Assembly: GCA_963575645.1 (NCBI GenBank) | Contig: OY754464.1 | Span: 75,056,948 to 75,120,947, forward strand | DNA from: Xanthostigma xanthostigma | Taxonomy: Eukaryota; Arthropoda; Insecta; Raphidioptera; Raphidiidae | Direction: 5' to 3' | DNA: 64,000 nucleotides | Part shown: positions 52,891 to 62,931 of the stretch, piece by piece | Position numbering within the stretch: position 1 is the first letter of the stretch | Layout: every line of letters starts with the position of its first letter | Notes under the pieces: model-generated | The model's database searches: none | Seen by the model: only the letters and a program-made list of their open reading frames with translations | Told to the model about the DNA's origin: nothing | Translations under genes and position numbers: made by a program

Positions 52891-53684
52891 CAGGCCGCTG
52901 CACACGAGGCTTGATTTGCCGCTAGATTCCTTGCTAGATTTGACTACTAGTTTTCTAGCATTGGTATTCTTGATTGCTTTTATGAGCTTGCTTCACACGA
53001 GACGTCTTTTCAAGCTTGTATTGTGGATGGATCTGGTGTGCTCGCAGTGACAGTTCAAATAATATAAACACAGAGAAAAACGTGTCTGTTGTCTATATAT
53101 TTAATACCCTCTATATTGCTAGCAAAGATCGGGAGAAAGACTTAAACACTACGGTGCAGACATATATAAGTCTGTTTCACTTATTATACTCTGAGTCTCA
53201 TGCGCATGTCCGTGAATGGATGCGCGTCAGTTGCAGCGTCAGTTTGCACATGGAACAAAGCTGTGAAAGGGAGGTGGTTGCTCTATTGCCCCACTACAGA
53301 CACGACACGTGCGCACAACGGGTCAAGTGAAAAGAAAGAGATAGAAAACAGTCATTTGCTGTCCCATTTCATGGACCACGCTTCCACTTACGGCCACTAG
53401 CAATATAGAAGTTATTAAATATTTGGTCTGTTGTATGACTCTGAGCAGAATGACGCCAGTTGGTTTGTGGGCGTTTGTTCATGTCGCCCACATTTCCTGA
53501 TTAGTTCTTGCTCAGAGCAAGCAGAGGACCTAGCAAGAAAAATAAAAATAAATATTCTGATTATAAGATCGATTTTGTGAGCTAGCAGGCGAACCCGCAG
53601 TGACGTCATTTCCAGCCTCGTACCCAGCCTGCCGGCCAGCAGAAGTCCAAGCAGTGTTTCCATCCTCGTGTGCAGTGGCCTTAA
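52891..53684 (+). mobile_element. X-family element, copy 2, uninterrupted by hAT
   Basis: From AGGCCGCTGCACACGAGGCT to CTCGTGTGCAGTGGCCTTAA. It has about 340 bp near 53095-53420 that copies 1 and 3 lack. It otherwise matches them, including CCGCAGTGACGTCATTTCCA. Frames here (52790-53751) have no recognisable domain. Confidence 0.8.
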
Positions 53685-53804
53685 CATGCATTTTGATGTT
53701 TAAATTACAACTTTTCGCATAAAGCCATTTTTGTGAAAAACCTGGTAACAAAATATGTCTAGAAACTATAATTATTCAATACGCACATACATTTGGAAAT
53801 TTAG

Positions 53805-53979
53805 ATGAAAATGAGAAAGAAATCCTTTCCAAAAATGTTTATTTTCAATTAATTAATTAAGCGCTTTCGGACAATGATTAGTCCATCTTTTCTGAAGATG
53901 GACTAATAATTGTCCGAAAGCGCTTAATTAATTAATTGAAAATAAACATTTTTGGAAAGGATTTCTTTCTCATTTTCAT
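53805..53979. repeat. Foldback with 85-bp arms and 5-nt spacer
   Basis: Arms 53805-53889 and 53895-53979 around TTCTG are nearly perfect inverses. The centre reads CTGAAGATGGAC then TAATAATT, GTCCGAAAGCGC: CUGANGA plus a 4-bp stem and GAAA, but then GCGC in place of CGTY. Confidence 0.93.
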
Positions 53980-54431
53980 GTCTAGAAACCATAATTTTAA
54001 TAATCCTCCAGGGAGTTGATTTAAGTAAAAAAATTTCAGATCTCAATTACACAATTTTTACATGAAATGTTTTTGATGAAATCAGATTTTTCGAGGCAGG
54101 TTATAATTTTAAATGTACATATTGTGTACATGATGTGATACTTGGTGTATGAATAAAGAGTGTTCAGTGTTCACAGTCTACTTGTAACTGAAGAGCGAGA
54201 ACTAGCTTGTTTTGAAATGAGTTTCAAGCTCTAATATACAGAACTATGCTAATTACATACGCTCTAATGTATTTCATCTACTATACCTATACTTATGTAC
54301 AGGGTTTTCAAAATATAATTTTTTGCACGTCCTCGTAGAAAACAGCCGATTTTCATGCTTATTAGTTAGAGAGCTGACGCACAAAAAAAAACATGTTGTC
54401 CCAACTCTCTGCCGCCTGGTACATAAGCTAT
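53980..54431. other. Unassigned AT-rich DNA
   Basis: No recognisable feature up to the CTAT duplication of the next LTR. Confidence 0.5.
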
Positions 54432-55001
54432 TGTAACAAAACTGTTCTAATACGTGGAGGAAATTATTTATTTACAATAGTACACTTTTCACAAAACAGT
54501 TAAACAATAAATAATAATAAAATAAACGAGTAAAGATAAACGAGGAATATAAAGTCCTAATTATGTACACAAAATATTTACAACACACAAACACAACAAA
54601 GTTTATCTACACTTGTCTATTAACTATATTCACACGATTATTTACATAAAGTTATTTATGTAAAACCAGATTTATATAATTGCACTCAATGGTTTACACA
54701 CACCAAAGTTTATTTATCTTCACAGTATAACTGAATGATTTATGTCGCACGCCAGAGCACTTGTATCAACACATGAACAACACGGACAACTGACTGACTG
54801 ACTTGCCAACCACTCCGCTCGCATTTTATAGCGTCGTCCCCCGCCTATAAAATGTTCTGGAAGCACGCAATTTTTACATGCATTGCATTCTCCAGAAAAT
54901 TCTAAGAAGGTCGGGTTTTTTACCTGCTTTCCATTGTTGTTGTTGTCGTGGTCTGGAACATTCTATGGAGCCCAAAGTCGTCACAACAAGGGCGCACAAC
55001 A
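54432..55001 (-). mobile_element. Solo LTR of an LTR retrotransposon
   Basis: TGTAACAAAACTGTTCTAAT at the start and AAGGGCGCACAACA at the end; 570 bp. CTAT at 54428-54431 and 55002-55005 is a perfect 4-bp duplication. On the minus strand GCTATAAAATGCGAGCGG is the likely TATA box. Confidence 0.88.
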
Positions 55002-55005
55002 CTAT

Positions 55006-55999
55006 TTAAGTAATTTAGTGCATTTTTTCTTATATGATATACATATAGGTGGAATTTGGACCCATTTTAAGATAAAAGGGATAAAAAATGTCAAAAATGG
55101 TTAAAATTTTAAAAAAATCTGCCGCTTCGTTTAAGGTTATGTTAGAGCCAAATGACCGGGAAATACCAGGGGCAGAAATTTTTGACCAATTTTTGTTGAC
55201 GTTTTATTTTCGATTTTTTGAAAGGATTTTGAAAGTTTCTACAGGGGATAAATTGGCAGAAAATATTCTGCAATAAGAAGGTCCCCCCAGATGCCTTTAG
55301 GTCATTTTCTGCTATTTAGTAGAGGAATTTTAAATTTTGCCTCTTTTTTTTAAAGTGCCCCAGCGCCGTATCGCAACGCGCTAGACCCTTACTCCACTAA
55401 ACGGATTTGTAGAGGGGGGCTCAGACTACACGAAAGAGGGCGTTTCACCAAATGCTCCTCGATCATTTTTGTCACCGTCTCTGTGACTATAATATGAACT
55501 CATAATTAATCTTTTAAATAACTCATGATTTTGCGATGGCGGACCCTGTATGAACTCACAAACAGAAAACAAATCACTCTTCAGAGTCGGTACTCGGAGC
55601 ACAGAAGAGGACTTACAGAAACATTAGTGGCCAAACTGCATTTTCAGCTTAGTTTTTTATATTTGTGCAGTACTTCTCAAGGACGGGGGATGAACCGATT
55701 TGAATAATTTCGACGCCATTCTATTCAGAAAGATGTTCTCTTACACATTTTACTATACAATCGGTTTTCTTTCTTGTTTAGTTATTAAATCAGTCAAAGG
55801 AGTCACCCCATGTAACGGCCAGTTTTTAGACATTTTTTAGGAATTTTTTTGACGACCAATAAAAAAAATAGAGCTTTGAACTTTTTATGATATATTTATT
55901 AATTCGGAACCCAAAGGAATGGTGAGACGTCTGGTGAGAAATGCACCGAACTGCCCCTAGGGGGGTTTTTGACAAGTGAACTATAGAGGCATAAGGTAA
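55006..55999. other. Unassigned DNA
   Basis: Frames at 55088-55276 and 55525-55707 are unrecognised. Nothing else seen. Confidence 0.45.
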
Positions 56000-56064
56000 A
56001 CATTGATTTAGAAAAGCATGATGGAAGCTAGGTTAGCCTCCATCATGCTTTTCTAAATCAATGT
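56000..56064. repeat. Perfect 26-bp hairpin with 13-nt loop
   Basis: ACATTGATTTAGAAAAGCAT GATGGA (56000-56025) pairs perfectly with 56039-56064; loop AGCTAGGTTAGCC. The size is like a microRNA precursor, but the perfect symmetry and lack of bulges fit a foldback repeat better. Confidence 0.8.
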
Positions 56065-56602
56065 AAAACTCCCCTGGAATAAAAGTATAGGTAATCAAAA
56101 AGTTGTGCCCAGAATAGATTTCAATATTGTTTTCACATCCTAGCAACATTGCACGGAATTTATTGTAAGCTCCTAGCTTAGAATTCAACCGCTGTCACTT
56201 TATTTTGGAACTGACCATTTTAACCTGGGAAGTCGCGGGAACATGAAAAGGCCAGACATAAAATCCAGTGTTACATAATGCATATAGCACGGTCAACGTT
56301 ATATGAATATCGTTTCTGTAATCCACTTCTGCGACTTTGTGTACAGCCAGTATTAACGTGGTGTTAAGTTCGTACTTTCTATGTACGTAGATTACATTCA
56401 TACAGTGTTGATCACATAAGTATGCTAGATAGTAATTATCTAGTGTCTACAAAAAAGTTTAGAAATTAAGCGAACAACTCCCGTTAGTAAATACTTTGTC
56501 TGCGAGGAGCTCGAACGAAAACTTTCGTAAACTGTTTGTGATTGGCGTTAACATAAATTATTCTCATTGGTCCATTTTTTAAACAATTAGCTGCAGACAT
56601 TG
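56065..56602. other. Unassigned DNA
   Basis: Minus-strand frames at 56195-56401 and 56484-56789 are unrecognised. Confidence 0.45.
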
Positions 56603-57183
56603 GGGGACATTCAAGTATTACGTAAGCACCAAAGGGGGGGTCGTTGATTAGCTTATTTTTGATGACATGGGGACGGGGGGTCTCATTGTTGATTACGTCA
56701 GCAATATTTACGTTTTCTAATTTTTCTGCAAAATTGAATGGATTATGATATGGCAACCCCACTTGTCGATGCTCGAAAGCGAAAAGCATGTTCAGGGATT
56801 CCCTAAGAAAATCTTTAAAAAACTGTTACCTCCTTTAAGAGTCCCTAAAAAGGGTAAAATAACGAAATTTTGAGATCGGCGTCAATTTAAATACTATCAC
56901 GTTTAAGGTATCTCAAATTTGTGCCGATCTCAAAATTTCGTTAATTGTGAAAAAGTGACCTTTTTTCGAAAGAATTTACATTTTTTTTAAGATTTTTATT
57001 TTTAATTTATTTTTTATTTTAAATGAACAACAATAAAAAAAACTGGAACTGATTTTAAAAAATATATATCAATGTGTACGTAAGCATAATGAGGGGGGGG
57101 GAAGACCTTTACTTACTTTTTCTGACAAGGGGGAGGGGGGTAAAAATTACTAAAATTCTGTTTACTTAATACTTAAATGGCCC
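56603..57183. mobile_element. TIR element with G-rich subterminal blocks and ATTG flanks
   Basis: Left GGGGACATTCAAGTATTACG TAAGCACC and right TTTACTTAATACTTAAATGG CCC are imperfect inverses. ATTG flanks both sides (56599-56602, 57184-57187). G-rich runs (AAAGGGGGGG, GAGGGGGGGGG, GGGGGAGGGGGG) sit near each end. An inner 20-bp inverted pair, AACGAAATTTTGAGATCGGC, lies at 56861 and 56923. I recognise this end type from other animals but not its superfamily. Confidence 0.7.
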
Positions 57184-57224
57184 ATTGATACTGATAATGA
57201 TTGTGATAGTATTTGTGTAAAAAA

Positions 57225-57340
57225 ATATGAACGCAACATTTCTGTCCCGGGATTCGGTGAAGAAATTAAAAATATTATTATGGAATTTAAAGCTGACAAA
57301 GCACTCGGATTAGATCAAATAAAAGTTATGCTGATGTCTA
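57225..57340 (+). pseudogene. LINE reverse transcriptase N-terminal scrap
   Basis: The frame reads ISVPGFGEEIKNIIMEFKAD then KALGLDQIKVMLM. The KAxGxDxI pattern is the first conserved block of LINE reverse transcriptases. Nothing further downstream is coding. Confidence 0.55.
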
Positions 57341-57354
57341 TAGGTACTCGTATA

Positions 57355-58220
57355 TATAAAAATCTCGTGTCACAATTTAGGAAACGCGAATCTCCGAAAC
57401 CACTGAACCAATTTTTGTGAATGTGTCTTGCTTGGCCCAACTTATAGACTGTAGGATAGATTTTATTAAATATTTTGTACTAAATTACGATTTTTTGTAA
57501 AAATAAACTGTTTTAGTACCAAGTAGCGACATATATTAGAATTCGCTCAAAGCTATTAGTTCAGAAGCAAATCTGATAGAATTTGCTCGAAGTTATATTA
57601 GTTCAAATGCCGGGCCGCAAACGAAATACATTTTGCAGAATTATATCTATCGCACCCGGGTGAAACCGGGACGGACCGCTAGTATAGGTATAAAAATCTC
57701 ATGTCACAATTTTGGCCGCGCTAATCTCCGAAACCACTGAACAGATTTTAATGAAATTTTATAAATGTCTTGCTTGGTTCAATTTAGACTATAGGATAGT
57801 TTTTATAATATTTTGTACAAAAATAATAGTGTTTTATGAAAAAAAAACTGGTTTAGTAACATGAAGCGACATCTGATAGAATTTACTCACAGCTATAGTT
57901 CAGAGGCGAACAAAAAGATCTGTTTTAGTACCAAGTAGCGGCATCTGTTAGAATTGGCTTAAAGCTATTAGTTCAGAAGCAAATCTGGTAAAATTTTCTC
58001 AAAACTATTTTGGTATAATGTCTTCTTTAGAACCTTAAAGATCACTAAAGATTTTTAAGGTCCTGAAGAAGGCAAGAAATGTTGCCGAAACGTCGACCAA
58101 TAAAATAATGTTCTAGTGAATAAGAATTGTTTTAATATTTTAGCCTTGTATCCTGTATAATTTTATCATGGAATACATTTTGCAGAATTATATCTATCGC
58201 ACCCGGGTGAAACCGGGACT
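57355..58220 (-). mobile_element. Tandem pair of A-family-related repeats with a nested hammerhead-bearing insert
   Basis: The first unit (57355-57686) and second (57692-58220) both run AATCTCCGAAACCACTGAAC to ATTATATCTATCGCACCCGG GTGAAACCGGGAC, ending in the inverted A-family head GGACCGCTAGT or ACTAGCGGCC. The second unit is broken at about 58012-58168 by a different segment that carries the motif at 58059. Confidence 0.72.
58059..58098 (+). ncRNA. Hammerhead-ribozyme-like motif, best-formed copy
   Basis: GGTC, CTGAAGAA, stem GGCAA, loop GAAATG, stem TTGCC, GAAACGTC, GACC. CUGANGA and GAAA are exact; the inner stem is a perfect 5 bp closed by G-C next to the core. GGTC/GACC gives a perfect 4-bp outer stem, and GUC is a standard cleavage triplet. 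The extra A after CUGANGA and the absence of a looped stem III are departures from the textbook fold. It is followed by GACCAATAAAATAATG, like Penelope-type ends. Confidence 0.65.
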
Positions 58221-58697
58221 ACTAGCGGCCTGCTGGTAATAAATGGACACCTGTATAACGGTGTCCTTACAGTAATGTACTCAAACCGCAACCGGAAACA
58301 GACGTGTATTCGTTCAACCAGCATCTCTCCAACCGGAAATACAGATATCATCACTTGCTTACATTTTACAGCCACAGCTTTTCACAAAGCTTACCTCTCT
58401 ATTAATACGTCTGAGTAGCTATCCTGCTGTGACATAGTCCGTCATTACGTGTATAATTATGTAGTACTTACTCACAAAGGCATTTGACCTTTTCAAGATC
58501 AAACGGAAAAAAATATAATATGCATGTGCCTATTACGCCATTTTCTTTTAGGAGGGACATAAAGTGAAAACTAAACCCTTTTGAAATACTTATTAATCTC
58601 ATTAGATGATTATATGCCATCTATTTGCCAGTGAAACAGTTGTTATAGTAATTAAAAATAATTATTAGATACAAATATATAGACTGTGTGCACGAAG
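58221..58697. other. Unassigned DNA
   Basis: No recognisable feature. Confidence 0.45.
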
Positions 58698-58999
58698 CCT
58701 ACTAGCGCCGCTAGTGGGTAATAGAGAATTATTGAACTCATTTTTATGGAAATCGAAAGTGATAAGTCAAAAACTTTAGTTGGCCATGATGTGTAAAAAA
58801 ACGTAATAAGGAAAACTGATTTATTTTATATAGGTATCATAAAATTCACATTGTAAACCATTATATAAATAGCATAACTAAAAAGGTATTTGAAAATTAT
58901 TAATCAATTATGGCGTACAATATATTAATAATTAATTTGAATCTTTGATTAACGTGTGATTAGAACTTTTCAATAAATAAAATTCTTGTAACTTTTTGG

Positions 59000-59290
59000 T
59001 TAGATAAGATTCTTGAGTAAAGCGTATAATTTAGGTGTAAGTGATGAAATTAACGTTGAAACTTTCTTACTTTCTGGAACGTTTTGTAGATCGAAATATG
59101 CTGATAACCTCTCTAAGTAGTCTTCAAAATTTTCTTGTTCGTCGTATTTTTCCAAATGAATTCCAGGAACACCCTTTGTATTAGCGTCATCACGTTTCCC
59201 GACACTTTTAATTAGTTCAATTACTTGTTTTTGTAACTCAGAATTTTGTTTTAAGACAGCTTCTAAATTTTTTTCCGTCGCCATTTTCAA
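59000..59290 (-). pseudogene. LTR-retrotransposon gag, N-terminal fragment
   Basis: 96 codons from a start at 59290. A charged, possibly coiled N-terminus (residues 5-35) is followed by the pattern FEDYLERLSAYFDLQNV, then KKVSTLISSLTPKLYALLKN. This order is typical of the gag of insect Gypsy-type retrotransposons. The frame stops exactly where Penelope-type end sequence begins (about 58990). No zinc knuckle, protease or polymerase follows. Confidence 0.65.
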
Positions 59291-59447
59291 AAATTACCGA
59301 CTGCGCCAGTGTAGTATTTTATGTGCGTATTCGTTCACTGTACTTTTCAATATAAATTTTATTCCGGTATAAAAATACAAAATTAAACAGATTCTTAGTG
59401 TTACATAATATTAAGTTAAATAATAAATAATTTTAACAGAAATACTA

Positions 59448-59742
59448 CAATCGACCAATTTTTCAGACAATATATTAACAAAAATTATAATTAATACATT
59501 AACGTTTCGATCCGGATTTGGATCTTCTTCAGAACGGATCTAAAAAATATAAAAAATAATTAATATTTAATTTCTAATTCGCTTTATATAAATTCTTTCA
59601 AAATAATTAATTGGTATCAAAATATTGAAAAAATTAGAGATTTTTTATATTTTTTAGATCCGGATGGAAACGTTAATGTATTAATTATATTTTTTGTTAA
59701 TATATTGTCTGAAAAATTGGTCGATAATTTTATTTATTGAAT
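59448..59742. mobile_element. Head-to-head Penelope-type ends
   Basis: CAATCGACCAATTTTTCAGA CAATATATTAAC at the left is inverted at the right as GTTAATATATTGTCTGAAAA ATTGGTCGAT. The left half has a complete hammerhead-like core (59497-59536, minus); in the right half the core is deleted to TTAGATCCGGATGGAAACGT. Confidence 0.68.
59497..59536 (-). ncRNA. Hammerhead-ribozyme-like motif
   Basis: Minus strand: CGTT, CTGAAGAA, stem GATCC, loop AAATCC, stem GGATC, GAAACGTT, AATG. The core is exact, the inner stem is a perfect 5 bp, and CGTT/AATG can pair as the outer stem with one G-U. GUU is an acceptable NUH cleavage triplet. Confidence 0.55.
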
Positions 59743-59986
59743 AATTAATTTGTTTACATTGACAGCGGAACATTAAATTATGGCGACAATGGTCTTTATT
59801 TTACTTAAATCGTCAGCAGCGCAACAGCCCATGTTTTCTTTGTAATTAAAAAACTTCATTAAATTATAACTATTTTCTTTTTTAATAAACATTGCTCACT
59901 AACATACGGAAAAATGCATTCAAAAAATTTGTAACTCCGCCTCCTTCACATAGCCCATAGCAGTAAATCGCTTCGTTGCTCTTTTT

Positions 59987-60654
59987 TGACGTGATAACGT
60001 CTTATAAATTGATGAATCACCAATCTTATAAATTGATAAAACACCGGCTGCATGTTCGAAAAAGTGTAACGTAACGTTCCTAACGTTCCTAACGTTCCGC
60101 CTGACCCTGTGCGTGCTTTTTGCTAATTTTTCGCTCAATTTAAATCAGATCGGTTTGAAACCAGTCTTAAACGAAAGAGGAGAACATTTTACATAGATTT
60201 CGTATAACAGAATTTGCCTAAACAGTTTTTTTATACAAATTTATATAGAAAAATATTTTATACAAATTTATATAGAAAAATAGCTGTATAAATGCAATGT
60301 TGTGTAATGCATGGCGCGACGCGGTCGGTTGTCTTTGTTTGCCGTACATGGAAATTAGAAGCAAACGTATGTCTTGTCTTAACATGAAAACAGCTGCATT
60401 TCTAATGTTTAATTCAATTTTTTGACATTAGTATATTGTGAAATGCAAAGCCTTCTAAGTTAAGTATTGGAATAACTAATTATTATTAGAACATAATACT
60501 TTGTAAGTTGCAAACGTCACTTTTGACATTTCTTATCATTCCGACACCAAGGATAAGCGGATTGAAACCAAATTTTGGGAGGTTTAGGTTATGTATTACG
60601 GAATACGTTATCACGTAAAACTATCGTCCGTAAACCGACTTTACAGACAACCAA
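59987..60654 (-). mobile_element. G-family element, long form
   Basis: Inverse copy with both ends (GACGTGATAACGTCTTATAA at the left, TTTACAGACAACCAA at the right). It lies in a T-run beside a truncated hAT element and may have inserted into it, since the same T-run follows GTCGCTC in the 63398 copy. Confidence 0.85.
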
Positions 60655-60663
60655 TTTTTTTTT

Positions 60664-61195
60664 TTGTGAATGACTCAGTTCGAGCGCCATTGCTCTGTTC
60701 TGTACTGTTGCATTCACACATTTACAGAGCGCACACAGCACAGGCCACAGAGGCACTAGTGAATTTTGCACGTACGGAGTTATCTTTGCTGAGTCATTTA
60801 ATGTTTAATGACACACTGTAAGTGTAATAGTACTAAGCTTAACAGTGACTTAAACCATTCACATTTACGTCGTTGACAAAGATATAGTATTGTAACAATA
60901 AACATTATTCTTGTTAAACTTTTACTATACTTTATAGTTTATCTGAAATCCGTATAATATAAGATCAGAATCATATTAAAATGAACTCAGAGTTGAGTGT
61001 GTGTACTGTGCTGTGCAATGCTTAAAATGACTCCTGAGCATGCATGATGACAGTTCACACCTCTGCAGTCTGCACTCTTGTGCAGTGCGTACTGTCTAGT
61101 GTCGCTCCTTTGAACGACTCGCTCTGAGCGACTCTTTTTAGTCAGCGGAGCGCACAGGGCCTGCTCCCAATAAAGAGTCATGTTGACACATCACT
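60664..61195 (-). mobile_element. hAT miniature element (TAGTGATGTGTC family), one end lost
   Basis: From TTGTGAATGACTCAGTTCGA to GTCATGTTGACACATCACTA. The outer 75 bp of the other end are absent, replaced by the G-family copy. Interior matches 62088-62570. Frames at 60589-60821 and 60987-61181 are incidental. Confidence 0.88.
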
Positions 61196-62087
61196 AATAA
61201 ATAAGTTACTTAAAATATTTGTTCGTCTATTTGATATCTACACGCTGTTAAAAAAGAAGAATCTACTTAAAAATCACCCAATATATAATTACATAATGTT
61301 ATGGTATATAACTAATAAAATGAAGGTTTTTTTACCACAATGTTCAGAACAAATTATGTTTTTTGATGTCAGGACACAAAATCACTGCTGCTGTAAATAA
61401 TCATAAAAAAACGAAACTACATTAATTACAAATACCATTAAAACAACAACAATTTATCTCTAACGAAAAAAGTTGTCAGATGTGTATCTCAGGCGAGAAC
61501 ATTTATAAATATTTTATTTCGACGAATTAACCGACATACAAACACATAAGTCAAACGTGGAATTGTCAACGGGACACAAAAATTACAGTAATTATATATT
61601 TGCATGATAATAGGTGGTATGTACAAATGTCATTAGCTAACCCGCATGTGTTAAAGGTACAAACAGCACAAAAAAGCCGCTACCATTTAAACGTAATTAA
61701 TTTGTAATAGCGTGCCATTGGTTTATTTAGGTTCGTCGATGTATATCTGTAATTGGGGCTCACCACCCGACTGTATGTCATTTTGTGTACATTGCATTTA
61801 CCTGCTCCGTCAGCCGCAGGCTACATTTACAGCTCTTTGTCTATTACTGTTTGGGTATATGATTAAATACTGCATATTTGCATCGGATGGGGTATTCTCT
61901 GATTGATTGAATAAATGCCATTGCAGATTATTTGCTTTGCCAACCGCCGCGCTCGGCTCTATTAGTGATCTTTGTTTATTATTATTAGGTATTTAATTAT
62001 ATGCACGCTAATCACAATATCAGAATAGGTATGACCTATAATCGAAACGTATCATACAAGTGCCGTATACGGAATGCTATTACAATC
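61196..62087. other. Unassigned AT-rich DNA
   Basis: No recognisable feature; frame at 61712-61906 unrecognised. Confidence 0.5.
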
Positions 62088-62570
62088 TAGTGATGTGTCG
62101 CTCCTGAACGAGTCGTTCATAATAAACGTCTCCCTTCTCGGAGCGGAGCGAGTAGCTCTTTTTTTGTTTGTGAATGACTCACTCCGAGCGCCATTGCTCT
62201 GTGCTGAGCTGTTCTGTACTGTTGCATTCGTACATTTACAGAACGCACACAGCACAGACCACAGAGGCACTAGTGAATTTTGCGGAGTTATCTTGGCTGA
62301 GTCATTTAATGTCGAATAACACACTGTACTAAGCTTACAGTGACTTAAACCATTCACATTGACGTCGTTGATAAAGATATAATAATATTGTAACAATAAA
62401 CATTGTTATTGTTAAGCTTTTGTTATACTTTATAGTTTATCCGAAATGCGAATAATATAAGATCAGAATCATATTAAAATAAGCTCAGAGTTGAGTGTGT
62501 GTATTGTGCTGTGCAATGCTACGTGACTCCTGAGCATGTATGATGACAGTTCACACCTCTGCAGTCTGCA
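62088..62570 (-). mobile_element. hAT miniature element (TAGTGATGTGTC family), truncated
   Basis: Intact end TAGTGATGTGTCGCTCCTGA at 62088; it continues to CACACCTCTGCAGTCTGCAC, where it breaks into CCCCTCTTTTTTTAC. The distal end with ATGTGGACACATCACTA is missing. Frames at 62052-62396 are incidental. Confidence 0.88.
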
Positions 62571-62931
62571 CACCCCTCTTTTTTTACTGAAATGTTTATA
62601 ACTTTTGCAATTTTTTCGTCCCGGCCGCTTCATTTTTTTTCAAAAAGTTTCTAGATGTCATTCCGACTCGAATAACACCATGATCATAGTTTTCGGTGTA
62701 GGAGAAACCGGAATTCATCAGACAGGGACATATTATGTGAACTATATTATAATAACGAACAATTTTGGTCTCATCGAAAGGTTATTCGCATTTCGTGTAA
62801 CAAAAAGATTTCTATACGCAGTATGTACAATGTAAAATATATAATAATATTTTATAAAGAATATCCTTTCAGCACGATATTATAAAGTTGTCTTCTGTCA
62901 CCCATCATTAAGTTTTATAGCTCAGACTGTC
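62571..62931. other. Unassigned AT-rich DNA
   Basis: Frame at 62605-62835 unrecognised; nothing else seen. Confidence 0.45.

Larger units (their letters stand above)
58698..59960 (+). mobile_element. Y-family repeat, copy 2, interrupted by about 800 bp
   Basis: TACTAGCGCCGCTAGTGGGT starts the copy; its first part ends near ATATTAATAATTAATTTG at 58937. The second part resumes at about 59744 with AATTAATTTGTTTACATTGA and runs to GCGCAACAGCCCATG and beyond. The 39501 copy is continuous across this point, so the intervening Penelope-type ends and gag fragment are later insertions. Confidence 0.7.

Noticed and set aside
62052-62396. 114-codon minus-strand open frame
   Set aside because: Entirely inside a hAT miniature element; similar chance frames occur in its other copies.
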